Source: UBA10349 sp003485905
GTDB lineage: Bacteria; Pseudomonadota; Gammaproteobacteria; Arenicellales; Arenicellaceae
Reading direction: 5' to 3'
DNA: 64,000 nucleotides
Assembly: GCA_943787185.1 (NCBI GenBank)
Contig: CALSLL010000004.1
Span: 124,001 to 188,000, forward strand
Shown here: positions 1 through 8,182 of the stretch, in pieces
Position numbering within the stretch: position 1 is the first letter of the stretch
How the letters are laid out: each line of letters opens with the position of its first letter
Position numbers and translations under genes: made by a program
The notes under the pieces: model-generated
What the model saw: the letters and a program-made list of their open reading frames with translations, nothing else
What the model was told of the DNA's origin: nothing
The model's database searches: none

Positions 1-99
1 GTGAAAGTACTTGGTACACCACTTTTGACAGTAACTATATTCTAGTGCCACGCTCGGTTTGCCAATTAAATTAATATTTGCGCATGAGATAATTCCTTT

Positions 100-888
100 A
101 TGGGAAATACAAAACAAATCAACAAACGTAGATTTGGTGGTGTTGTTAAATCTTATGGTGCGGATGCATTCGAGCGTTTTGCTCGTGCACATGTTTGCGT
201 ACTAGGGGTCGGCGGCGTGGGTTCCTGGGTTGTAGAAGCTCTGGCACGCAGTGGCATCGCCACGCTCACTTTGGTTGATATGGATGTTGTGGCTGAATCA
301 AATATTAATCGACAGCTACACGCCCTTGAAGGCACAGTAGGTCGAGATAAGATAAAAGTTATGTCTGAACGGGCACATCAAATAAACCCGCTTGCTAGAA
401 TAACTTTAATCGATGACTTCGTGACCGTCGAGAATGCTATGGATTTACTCGATGGGCAGTTTTCTTATGTTGTCGATTGCATCGATAACTTTAGAGTAAA
501 AGCGGCTGTTATATCGGCATGTAAAATAAGTAATACACCAGTGCTTACCATAGGGGGTGCGGGTGGAAAAATTGATCCGAGTTTAATCGTATGTGGTGAT
601 TTAAGTGGGACCGAGCGAGATCCACTGTTAGCACAAACGCGTAAATTACTGCGTCAAAAATACCAGTTTACAAGACAACAAGGGGAGAGTTTTAATGTCC
701 CCACCGTTTATTCCAAGGAAGAAAGAAACCTTCGTTCGGAAGATGGCAGTACTAGCGACAATGCCAGCGGTTTATCTTGTGATAGTGCGATTGGGTCTCT
801 AACCCATGTAACAGGGAGTTTTGCTTTTAGTGCTGTGGCGTTTGTCCTTGAAGAGTTGTCTAGTAAGGCGGAAAGGAGCGTTCGCTGA
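100..888 (+). CDS. tcdA: tRNA threonylcarbamoyladenosine dehydratase (TcdA/CsdL)
   Basis: This E1-like ThiF/MoeB-fold enzyme of 262 residues is expected to use ATP to cyclise t6A at position 37 of ANN-decoding tRNAs to ct6A. The N-terminus shows the family opening (RRFGG..KSYG), followed by the nucleotide-binding glycine loop GVGGVGSW at about residues 36-43. Then come the acidic strand end LVDMDVV, the NINRQ motif of the adenylation pocket and VDCIDN at about 126. The length is normal for the family. The ATG at 100 has no clear Shine-Dalgarno, but the only nearby upstream ATG (84) is closed at once by TAA. It stands alone; the next genes downstream lie beyond a 500-base gap. I am confident of the family and fairly confident of the exact enzyme. 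Confidence 0.92.
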   Translation: MGNTKQINKRRFGGVVKSYGADAFERFARAHVCVLGVGGVGSWVVEALARSGIATLTLVDMDVVAESNINRQLHALEGTVGRDKIKVMSERAHQINPLARITLIDDFVTVENAMDLLDGQFSYVVDCIDNFRVKAAVISACKISNTPVLTIGGAGGKIDPSLIVCGDLSGTERDPLLAQTRKLLRQKYQFTRQQGESFNVPTVYSKEERNLRSEDGSTSDNASGLSCDSAIGSLTHVTGSFAFSAVAFVLEELSSKAERSVR

Positions 889-1007
889 TTTAAGGAGTAT
901 TGATAATTGAGTATATTTTTCCTTAATGATACTTGTACCTCGAAATGTAAATACTATTCGGTCGAACGCTTGTCCAGATTCTGAGGCTGGTTGGGTTTTT
1001 CAAAAAT

Positions 1008-1036
1008 GTTACAGACAAGATGGCGCAAAATATACT
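1008..1036 (+). promoter_or_regulatory. candidate sigma70 promoter of intergenic transcript
   Basis: A GTTACA hexamer (1008-1013, four of six matches to TTGACA) is followed after 17 bases by TATACT (1031-1036, five of six matches to TATAAT). Transcription would start near 1043, inside the gap between tcdA and the radical SAM gene. There is no start codon close downstream. Confidence 0.35.
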
Positions 1037-1042
1037 AATATG

Positions 1043-1235
1043 GACGTGCTTCATTTATGAAGTCGAGTCATGTAGGCCTTTGTAGAGGCGGTTTAATGGA
1101 CTAGACAGTGCAAACCATCTCGATTTATCGGGGGAAGTAAGCATTAATGCTTTCAGGTTCTACATAGTAGCTTCTGTTTCGCCGCAGAGCTGCTGAGTGA
1201 GGAAGAGCGCGTTAAAAACGCTCTTCCTCATTTTT
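1043..1235 (+). ncRNA. candidate small RNA of about 190 nt
   Basis: The interval from the predicted start near 1043 to the terminator at 1235 has no good open frame and carries several self-complementary segments. It could be a stand-alone small RNA or only the 3' tail of the tcdA transcript. It does not resemble 6S RNA, tmRNA or RNase P RNA to my eye. Two ATGGA segments and a few other GGA triplets are present, too few to argue for a CsrB/RsmZ-type RNA. Confidence 0.25.
1198..1235 (+). terminator. strong rho-independent terminator
   Basis: The arms TGAGGAAGAGCG (1198-1209) and CGCTCTTCCTCA (1219-1230) pair perfectly over 12 bp around a 9-base loop and are followed by TTTTTATT. The T tract is only on the plus-strand side, so it ends rightward transcription, either from tcdA or from the candidate small RNA. 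Confidence 0.85.
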
Positions 1236-1388
1236 ATTGCAGTGACTAAATTCAAATAGTAACCAAATAGTAAATAGTGATAGGCATGTAATTTTGAATT
1301 CAGTTTGCTTACATCCTGCTCTTGGTCACTTTGTTAAGCGCGAATAATCTCCGTGTCGTTATATCTACTGCAAGGTATTATTCGACAT

Positions 1389-2918
1389 ATGCACAAAAGC
1401 AAAAATATAGTTTTAGCAACACTAAATGCAAAGTATATCCATGCCGCTTTTGGTTTACGCTACTTAAAAGCAAATTTGCACGAACATGAAGAGTACTGTC
1501 GTATTCAAGAGTTCACCGTGGATGTTCGAGCAGAAGATGCTGTTGAGCAATTGCTTGAATTACAGCCCTCAATTATCGGTTTTGGTGTTTACATTTGGAA
1601 TGTAGAGCAAACTGAAAAAATTGTAGGGTTACTTAAAACGGTCGCTCCAGATATCGTAATTGTGCTCGGTGGGCCAGAGGTAAGTTACGAGCAAGAAGAT
1701 CAGGTAATAGTAAAGTTGGCAGACTATACGATAAGCGGTTGGGGCGAGACTAGCTTTTACAGTCTTGTGTGCGGTATTTTAGATGCAAAGGCGGACAAAG
1801 AAGCCAGTCCTAAGTTAATTTCGGGTAAGCAAGAAAAACTGGATGAAATCCGGATGCCTTACTATTTGTATGATCAGGAAGATCTAATGAAGCGAGTGTT
1901 GTATGTGGAGGCATCACGAGGTTGTCCCTACAAGTGTGAGTTCTGCTTATCATCCTTAGACAAAACGGCGTGGTCGTTTGATATTGAACAGTTTTTAACC
2001 GAAATGGCCATGTTATATGCCCGTGGAGCGCGTCAATTTAAGTTTGTAGATCGTACATTTAATTTGAAAATAGATAGCAGCATTCGCATCCTTGAGTTCT
2101 TCTTAGAACGTTTAGATGAGGATCTTTTCCTACATTTCGAGGTAATTCCGGACCACCTGCCGGATAGGCTAAAGAATGTAATTCAGAAGTTTCCTGCAGC
2201 CAGTTTACAATTTGAAATTGGTATTCAAACATTCGACACAGAAGTACAGAAAAATATTTCTCGCCGACAAAATAATAAAAAAGCATCGGATAATTTGGTC
2301 TGGATTCGCACACACAGTCAGGCTCATATCCATTCTGATCTGATATTTGGCCTACCCGGAGAAACGTTAGGAAGTTTTAGCAAAAGTTTTGACCGTCTCT
2401 ATGCTTTGGGTCCACATGAAATTCAACTAGGTATTTTAAAACGCCTGCGGGGATCACCAATCGTAAGGCATACCGAGCCTTTTTCTTTAAGCTTTAGCAA
2501 AGTCCCGCCTTACAGTATTGTCGCTACAGATCGGATTACTTTTGAAACACTACAGCGAGTAAATCGCTTCGCGAGGTTCTGGGACTTGATAGGAAATTCA
2601 GGAAGGTTCTCTAACAGTTTGCCACTGATACTGGATAATAAGCCGTTTGAGCGATTCTTGCTATTAAGCGATGCAATTTATGAGTACTTGGGCTGCACAC
2701 ACAAAATTGCATTGATTAAACTATTTAATGCGATCTGTGAGCTTGCGCCTAATTGTCTAAATATTGCTGAGGATAGGCTTGTAGCAGCTTTAACAGCCGA
2801 TCATGCAAGCTCTGGATTGCAATCACTGCCAACGTTTTTGAGCACTAGCCATTCAGTGACAAAAAAGATTACCGGAAACCGAAAGCGACAATTGCGACAC
2901 ATAGAAACCGCTCCTTGA
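1389..2918 (+). CDS. B12-binding radical SAM protein (DUF4080 type)
   Basis: The N-terminal part (to about residue 125) looks like a cobalamin-binding Rossmann domain, with LATLNAKYIHAAFGLRYL and the LGGPEVSYE segment typical of B12-radical SAM enzymes. The radical SAM core follows, with the cluster motif CPYKCEFC (Cys179, Cys183, Cys186) preceded by EASRG. The C-terminal 150 residues fit the DUF4080 extension. The substrate of these proteins is unknown. The frame is open from a GTG at 1353, but the ATG at 1389 is preferred because the family motif begins a few residues later and an AAGG lies 13 bases upstream. It ends 6 bases before gluQ, so the two are probably co-transcribed. Confidence 0.85.
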   Translation: MHKSKNIVLATLNAKYIHAAFGLRYLKANLHEHEEYCRIQEFTVDVRAEDAVEQLLELQPSIIGFGVYIWNVEQTEKIVGLLKTVAPDIVIVLGGPEVSYEQEDQVIVKLADYTISGWGETSFYSLVCGILDAKADKEASPKLISGKQEKLDEIRMPYYLYDQEDLMKRVLYVEASRGCPYKCEFCLSSLDKTAWSFDIEQFLTEMAMLYARGARQFKFVDRTFNLKIDSSIRILEFFLERLDEDLFLHFEVIPDHLPDRLKNVIQKFPAASLQFEIGIQTFDTEVQKNISRRQNNKKASDNLVWIRTHSQAHIHSDLIFGLPGETLGSFSKSFDRLYALGPHEIQLGILKRLRGSPIVRHTEPFSLSFSKVPPYSIVATDRITFETLQRVNRFARFWDLIGNSGRFSNSLPLILDNKPFERFLLLSDAIYEYLGCTHKIALIKLFNAICELAPNCLNIAEDRLVAALTADHASSGLQSLPTFLSTSHSVTKKITGNRKRQLRHIETAP

Positions 2919-2924
2919 GTTGCG

Positions 2925-3881
2925 ATGAACTTGGTAAGTCGATATGCGCCTAGCCCTTCGGGCCCTTTGCACTTAGGGAATTTAAGAACCGCACTTTTTG
3001 CGTGGTTACAAGCTCGTTGGTCTGGTGCCGATTTTATTCTTCGTATTGATGATTTGGACGCCCCTCGCACTGTTCCGGGAATGGCTGATCAGGCAATAGG
3101 AGACTTAACTTGGTTGGGGATTGATTGGGATCAAGGGCCCGGTTGCAAGGAGGGAAAGTTAAGGATATCGGATACCCGTGGCCCATATTTTCAAGCAGCG
3201 TGTGATAAATACTATTCTGTAGCCTTTAACCAGCTTAAGAAATTTGGATATTTGTATAAATGTGTATGTTCTCGCAAAGAGTGGCAATCAGTTGCCAGTG
3301 CACCCCATTCGAAAACGAGATTGTACCCAGGTACTTGCAGGGTCCCTGGCGTTGAGCATCAACAACGCCTCGATGCGGGAGCGCAATATAGCTGGCGATT
3401 TAGGGGAGATAGTTTTGCGGTTACTTTTCGGGATGAAATACTTGGTGTTTCAGCTCGTGGTTCAGAAGCTGCTGTAGAGGATTTTATTGTGCGTCGCAGT
3501 GATGGGCAGTTCGCATATCACCTCGCAACGGTAGTAGATGATGCCCGAATGAAAGTTACTGACGTACTTCGTGGAGCAGATTTGGTTGGTTCTACCTCTT
3601 GCCAAATTGCCTTAATACGGGCTCTCAAATATAAGACCCCAAGATACTGGCATGTTCCGTTGATGGTGGATTCAAAAGGAAAGCGCTTGGCTAAGCGAGA
3701 TGGTTCAAGTTCCGTGAAAGAGATGCGTAACCAAGGCCTTTCTCGTTCAGGAATACTTAGGTTAATGTTTGATAAATTAAGCGGCACCGACAATATTGTA
3801 TTTGAGTCTCCACAAACTATTTTGGAGAGCTGGAGCTTAGATGGGTTAATCGCGAGTTTAAGTTGTATTACTTTGGCATAG
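2925..3881 (+). CDS. gluQ: glutamyl-Q tRNA(Asp) synthetase
   Basis: This truncated GluRS paralogue (318 residues) lacks the anticodon-binding domain and attaches glutamate to the queuosine base of tRNA-Asp. The start RYAPSPSGPLHLGNLRTAL contains the class I HIGH-like motif (HLGN). KGKRLAKRDG is the KMSKS-loop equivalent. The zinc site typical of GluQ is complete: a Cys-x-Cys pair (KCVCSR), a Tyr and a final Cys (LYPGTCR). Length matches the family. It starts 6 bases after the radical SAM gene. The partner often found upstream in other gammaproteobacteria, dksA, is not here. Confidence 0.95.
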   Translation: MNLVSRYAPSPSGPLHLGNLRTALFAWLQARWSGADFILRIDDLDAPRTVPGMADQAIGDLTWLGIDWDQGPGCKEGKLRISDTRGPYFQAACDKYYSVAFNQLKKFGYLYKCVCSRKEWQSVASAPHSKTRLYPGTCRVPGVEHQQRLDAGAQYSWRFRGDSFAVTFRDEILGVSARGSEAAVEDFIVRRSDGQFAYHLATVVDDARMKVTDVLRGADLVGSTSCQIALIRALKYKTPRYWHVPLMVDSKGKRLAKRDGSSSVKEMRNQGLSRSGILRLMFDKLSGTDNIVFESPQTILESWSLDGLIASLSCITLA

Positions 3882-4019
3882 CGCGTGTAAACCCTACTGC
3901 CGTTAAACTGAGCGAGTAATATCTAGTTGCTGTGCTAACTACGTTTTTGCTATCTCAATTGCCGTAATAAAAATCTGACCGGTGTTTCAAATTCATCAGC
4001 AATCTAGTTGATAGTCCAC

Positions 4020-4784
4020 TTACTTAAAGCTGGCTTTAATAGCGGCAATTTTGCGGCGGCTAATAGCGATTGGTGTCTCAATATCACCTACAGTGATCCA
4101 GTATTTTCCGGTGCCGTCACGAAAAAGTCTTTTTATATGCCGTGCTGATACTAAAGTACTTCGATGAGCGCGGATAAATTTATCACCATAAGTAGCTTGA
4201 GGTTGATCAAGTGACTGGTCAACGGTTGTAATATTTTCGGTAATGCCGTTGTCGGTTTTAATATGGCTGTGGGCAAAAACCAATTTATTCTCAGCGTTGA
4301 AATATGTTACATCGCTTAAGCATAGGCGTACTGCATCGCTTTGCTCTGAAGCAATGACAAAAATCTCATCAGGTAGTATAGCCGGCTCGGCTCCTTGTAC
4401 ATGATTTTGCTTTGACTTGGTGATTTTCAGGAGCGCCAATTCAAGGTCTGAGATCTTTACCGGTTTTAGGAGATAACCACTTGCCTGTGTAGTGAACGCA
4501 TCTATTGCGTATTGATCATAAGCAGTGCAGAAAATAATTGCAGGTGCGGTTTCTTTTAACCCACTGAGATCGCTTGCTAGTTGCAACCCATTAGCACCGG
4601 GCATTTCAATGTCTAGCAGCAAAATATCGGGGTTTGTACGCTTTACTAAATCAAGTGCCTGACCGTGGGAGTTCGCAATCCCAACTGTTTCGTAGCCAGC
4701 GAGGTCGTTAACCATTCGAGATAGCCGGCTAGCGGCAAGCGGCTCATCGTCAACTATTGCTACGTTCTGATTTTCTGTATCCAT
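4020..4784 (-). CDS. LytTR-family response regulator (AlgR/LytR-like)
   Basis: The protein has an N-terminal receiver domain with the acidic pair in VDDEP (Asp12-Asp13), the phospho-acceptor Asp58 in LLLDIEMPG and the conserved Lys107 in LLKPVK. The C-terminal half (about 145-250) is a LytTR DNA-binding domain, with FIRAHRSTLVS and a closing ISRRK segment. It therefore should be a two-component transcription factor. No histidine kinase gene is adjacent. The region upstream of its start runs straight into a truncated peroxidase gene, so a partner may have been deleted there. It converges on gluQ. Confidence 0.9.
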   Translation of the reverse strand: MDTENQNVAIVDDEPLAASRLSRMVNDLAGYETVGIANSHGQALDLVKRTNPDILLLDIEMPGANGLQLASDLSGLKETAPAIIFCTAYDQYAIDAFTTQASGYLLKPVKISDLELALLKITKSKQNHVQGAEPAILPDEIFVIASEQSDAVRLCLSDVTYFNAENKLVFAHSHIKTDNGITENITTVDQSLDQPQATYGDKFIRAHRSTLVSARHIKRLFRDGTGKYWITVGDIETPIAISRRKIAAIKASFK

Positions 4785-4848
4785 TATATCTTCGGCCGAC
4801 TTAACATATGTTGCTCTAAAGTTTTGTGAAATGCGAGTGAGTTACTAA

Positions 4849-6165
4849 CCCGGCGGCTTTAAGGGCAATAGTAATGCAACTTTGCCGCGCCAGCAGCTGA
4901 ACGAAATTACCGCGTGGGTAGATGGTTCAAATGTTTATGGATCTAACTAAGAGCGTGCGGATGCATTACGTACTTTGGATAGAACCGGTAATTTAAAAAC
5001 CAGCGACGGAAATATGTTGCCGTTCAATGTTGATGGATTACCAAATGCCGGTGGTTCTGGGCCAAATTTATTTTTGGCAGGGGATGTACGTGCAAATGAG
5101 CAATTGGGTTTGACGGCGATGCACACCTTATTTGTACGCGAACATAATCGTCTGGCTGAAAAAATAGGCGCGCAGCGATCAAATTGGGACGGCGATCGAA
5201 TATACGAGAAAGCACGCCAATTAGTCGGTGCTCAGATTCAGGTAATAACGTACAACGAATTTTTACCGGCGCTATTAGGTAAGCGGGCGATGCGGAAAAA
5301 TATCGGAAAATACCGAGGTTATAGATCAAACACTAACGCAGGAATTGCGAATATGTTTTCGACGGGGGCTTACCGATTTGGACACAGTGCTATTAGTGTT
5401 TTACTTAAAAGGGTTGAAGCTGACGGTAGCGAATCTCCATTTGGTCATTTGGAGCTTCGGAACGCTTTTTTTCGACCGGACCGTTTAAATTCAGAAGGTG
5501 GAATAGAACCAATATTGCGCGGCCTTTCCACTCAGGCTATGCAAGCCGTAGATGCGCAAGTGGTGGACGAACTGCGTAATTTTTTATTTGGTGACCCTAA
5601 TGCCGGAGGGCTAGATTTGGCGGCTCTTAATATTCAGCGTGGGCGGGATCACGGTTTACCTTCGTACAATGATACTCGTGAAGCCAATGGTTTTGGGCGA
5701 GCGACTGATTGGTCTGATATAACCTCTAATACTGATATGCAAGAAAGGTTGTATTTGACCTATTCGTCAGTTGACGATGTTGATTTATGGGTTGGCGGAT
5801 TGTTTGAAGATGCTCAACGTGGCAGTCATCTTGGGCCGTTATTTACCAAGTTAGTAAGCGAGCAATTTAAGTATTTGCGTGATGGAGACCGATATTGGTA
5901 TCGAAACAAACTCACACCGGTCGAAGTATATCTAGTAGAAGCGACCAGTTTGGCAAAGGTTATTCGAAGAAATACCGAAATCGGTATGGAGTTGCGGAAT
6001 AATATATTTAAAGCTCAGGACCTGCGGCCCTTGCTGACCGAAGTGGAGGTTCGCGGTAAACGCCGTTCACCGTTTGGTCGTCCACGGGGTATTACTATTT
6101 CAAAACGAGTGCGTAAAACTTCACGTAAGGCGAGTTCTGATAATCGACGTCGACGACGTCGCTAG
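4849..6165 (+). pseudogene. animal-type heme peroxidase, truncated and with in-frame stop
   Basis: From 4951 a long frame encodes the C-terminal two thirds of a peroxinectin/myeloperoxidase-family protein. It shows EHNRLAEKI, the proximal-histidine segment YRFGHS and the family signature LNIQRGRDHGLPSYND. The same frame continues upstream across a TAA at 4948-4950: codons before it read ITAWVDGSNVYGSN, which matches the family motif just before this point. Homology fades near 4849, where another stop lies in frame. The N-terminal part with the distal histidine and signal peptide is missing. The tail is very arginine-rich. A TTG at 4975 would give 396 residues, but that product would lack half the heme pocket. 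I call it a decayed gene. Confidence 0.85.
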
Positions 6166-6278
6166 TTCTAATAGCTCGTTCCTTACAACTCTCTTTTTAT
6201 AACAAAGACTATGTGGTTTCTGAATATCGCCACATAAGGATGTTTTCTACTCGCCGGGGGAGGGCTCTGGCAAGTAAC

Positions 6279-6318
6279 CGGATTGGCGCCAAGTACCCGG
6301 CGCCAATCCGTTTTTTTT
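6279..6318 (+). terminator. strong rho-independent terminator after peroxidase remnant
   Basis: CGGATTGGCGCC (6279-6290) and GGCGCCAATCCG (6299-6310) form a perfect 12 bp GC-rich stem with an 8-base loop, followed by eight T residues (6311-6318). It insulates the lpxD-like gene, which starts only 29 bases later. Confidence 0.93.
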
Positions 6319-6334
6319 AGTGGGTAGAACGAGC

Positions 6335-6340
6335 TACAAT
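6335..6340 (+). promoter_or_regulatory. candidate -10 element, possible leaderless start
   Basis: TACAAT ends six bases before the ATG at 6347, so transcription would begin at or beside the start codon. The -35 position at normal spacing falls in the T tract of the preceding terminator and does not match the consensus. No clear Shine-Dalgarno precedes the ATG. Confidence 0.3.
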
Positions 6341-6346
6341 GTCCGT

Positions 6347-7411
6347 ATGAGTACCACTATAAATATTAGCGCTGCCGAGGTTATTTCTCTAGCCAGCGAT
6401 TTTCTGTCTCCTTATAGCGAGCAATTTGACGGCACTAAGGTCATTCTAAAGATTGCCAATGCGGTTGACGGTGATCAGCAAAGCTTGGTTTTTGTAGACT
6501 CTGAAGCCGCAGCACGTACTTTGCTTGAGTCATTGCCTGCTTTACTGATAACTACCGGCGCGCTGGCCGATTTGATTATTAGTCTGCATGATTCTGATGA
6601 ACTGAATATTGCTATAACGGCTAACCCAAGGCTGTGCATGGCTTTGGTGCGTGCGCAAATCGATGATTACGATGCGACAGATTCAGAGTGGCCAGAAATT
6701 CATTCGAGTGCGCAGGTGCACGAGTCTTCTTTATTAGGTAAAGATGTTCGAGTAGGCCCGGGTGCAGTGATCGGTGCTAACGTTCGGATTGGTGACGGAT
6801 CGATCATCCGAAGTAATTCGGTGGTTGAACACGATGCTGAAATCGGCAAGCAATGCATAATACATGCTGGTGTTAATGTGGGTTATGCGTCTAAGTTGGG
6901 CGATAAAGTGACCGTAAAGGCTAATACCGTCATTGGTATGGAAGGTTTTGGCTTTGTACCGGATGAGAATAAATATTTTCACCGAATGCCACATAGTGGG
7001 CGAGTGGTGATTGAAGATGATGTGGTCATTGGCGCTTTATGCAATATTGATCGAGGAACTTTGGGTGAGACCGTTATTCGAAGTGGTGTCCGTCTAGATG
7101 CCATGGTTCATATCGCACACAATGTAGAGATAGGTAGGGATTCGATTATCACTGCCCACTGCGTGATTGCGGGTAGCTCTAAGGTGGGGGATCGGGTCAT
7201 GATGAGTGGTCAAACTGGAGTGCTAGACCATAAGTTTATTGCTGACGATACGGTATTTGTGCACCGGGCGGGGGTTACAGAGGATATTACAGAAGCCGGA
7301 ATGTATGCAGGTATACCCGCGCAACCGTGGAAAAAGTACGTCAAGCAGTTAGGGCTGATGAAGCGACTAGATCGCCTGGAAAAGCGCTTAAAAAGTCTTG
7401 AAGATAAATAA
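6347..7411 (+). CDS. lpxD: LpxD-family UDP-3-O-acyl-glucosamine N-acyltransferase
   Basis: The 354-residue protein has an N-terminal LpxD-type uridine-binding region followed by a left-handed beta-helix of hexapeptide repeats from about residue 120 to 310. Diagnostic segments are GMEGFGFVPD, CNIDRGTLGETVI and MVHIAHNVEIG, the last holding the catalytic histidine. The C-terminus is a charged helix, as in LpxD trimers. The expected reaction is transfer of a 3-hydroxyacyl chain to UDP-3-O-acyl-GlcN in lipid A synthesis. It sits alone, without bamA, fabZ or lpxA, so it may be a second copy. The frame extends to a GTG at 6320, but 6347 is the natural start. Confidence 0.85.
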   Translation: MSTTINISAAEVISLASDFLSPYSEQFDGTKVILKIANAVDGDQQSLVFVDSEAAARTLLESLPALLITTGALADLIISLHDSDELNIAITANPRLCMALVRAQIDDYDATDSEWPEIHSSAQVHESSLLGKDVRVGPGAVIGANVRIGDGSIIRSNSVVEHDAEIGKQCIIHAGVNVGYASKLGDKVTVKANTVIGMEGFGFVPDENKYFHRMPHSGRVVIEDDVVIGALCNIDRGTLGETVIRSGVRLDAMVHIAHNVEIGRDSIITAHCVIAGSSKVGDRVMMSGQTGVLDHKFIADDTVFVHRAGVTEDITEAGMYAGIPAQPWKKYVKQLGLMKRLDRLEKRLKSLEDK

Positions 7412-7493
7412 GTGGCTCTGCAGTTGTGTGCAGGAAGTTTTGTTGACCTGAACTATCGAAGCAAGGCATTGAATAACTTCCTTTGTGGATTGC

Positions 7494-8153
7494 ATGTTTA
7501 AAACACTATCGCTAATTGTTATTCCCCGGCTTTATGTATGGTTTACGTATCTCGTAATGTGTACCTGCAGAGTAAAGTGGTATGGCAATGATGTTATTGC
7601 CTCGATGCGGCAAAATAAGCAACCCTGGATTTGGTCTTGTTGGCACGATAATGTTGGTGTTGCTGTTTGGTCAGTAAGAGGCGAGAACATTCATATGTTG
7701 GCGAGCGATAGTAAGGACGGTGAATACATTGCTCGTGGTATTCGTGCTTTTGGTCATTCTACGGTTAGGGGTTCAAGCTCACGAGGTACTACTAAAGCGA
7801 CACGTGGGTTGTTGCGGGCGCTGCAACGCAAACATAATGTTTCTATAACGCCTGACGGCCCAAGAGGGCCTAGATATAAAGCACAACCCGGGGCGTTATG
7901 GGTGTCCGTTATGGCCGATAGTCCGATTGTGCCCTATCATTTTGAAGCTAGCCGGCAATGGGAAGTTGATAGCTGGGATCGTCATAAAATTCCTAAGCCG
8001 TTTAGTACGGTGCACATATGTGTGGGGGAGCCATGGTGGGTTTCACGGGCTGAATTAAAGGCGAATTCGAAGATAGTATTGGCTGAGTTTGAACAACGCA
8101 TGATGATCAATGCTAAGCGAGCACTGCGGCTTGCCGGTCGTCCTGAGGATTGA
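7494..8153 (+). CDS. DUF374 lysophospholipid acyltransferase-like protein
   Basis: This 219-residue protein fits the DUF374 branch of the glycerolipid acyltransferase superfamily. It has a hydrophobic N-terminus (LIVIPRLYVWFTYLVM), a WSCWHDN segment corresponding to the HX4D region, and the family hallmark ITPDGPRGPRYKAQPG. The likely role is acylation of a membrane lipid or lipid A precursor at the inner membrane. That agrees with the lpxD-like gene 80 bases upstream, with which it may be co-transcribed. The frame opens at a TTG (7485), but the ATG at 7494 is taken as the start. Confidence 0.8.
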   Translation: MFKTLSLIVIPRLYVWFTYLVMCTCRVKWYGNDVIASMRQNKQPWIWSCWHDNVGVAVWSVRGENIHMLASDSKDGEYIARGIRAFGHSTVRGSSSRGTTKATRGLLRALQRKHNVSITPDGPRGPRYKAQPGALWVSVMADSPIVPYHFEASRQWEVDSWDRHKIPKPFSTVHICVGEPWWVSRAELKANSKIVLAEFEQRMMINAKRALRLAGRPED

Positions 8154-8182
8154 GTTGTGTTGGGTGATTTGTGGCTAAGTTT

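Larger units (their letters stand above)
889..1388. other. 500-base intergenic region with possible small RNA unit
   Basis: No convincing protein frame is present here. The stretch contains a sigma70-like promoter near 1008-1036 and a strong factor-independent terminator at 1198-1235, reported separately, which together would bound a transcript of about 190 nt. A perfect AT-rich palindrome (AAGCATTAATGCTT) lies near 1140-1153 and GGTTT/AAACC arms could pair around 1090-1117. The last 150 bases, before the radical SAM gene, show nothing I recognise. Confidence 0.6.

Noticed and set aside
1043..1235. 6S RNA or CsrB/RsmZ-type identity for the candidate small RNA
   Set aside because: The long paired arms of 6S RNA are not visible and GGA motifs are too few and not in hairpin loops.
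4975..6165. Intact short peroxidase starting at TTG 4975
   Set aside because: The upstream sequence across the TAA is homologous in the same frame and the heme pocket would be incomplete, so a pseudogene fits better.
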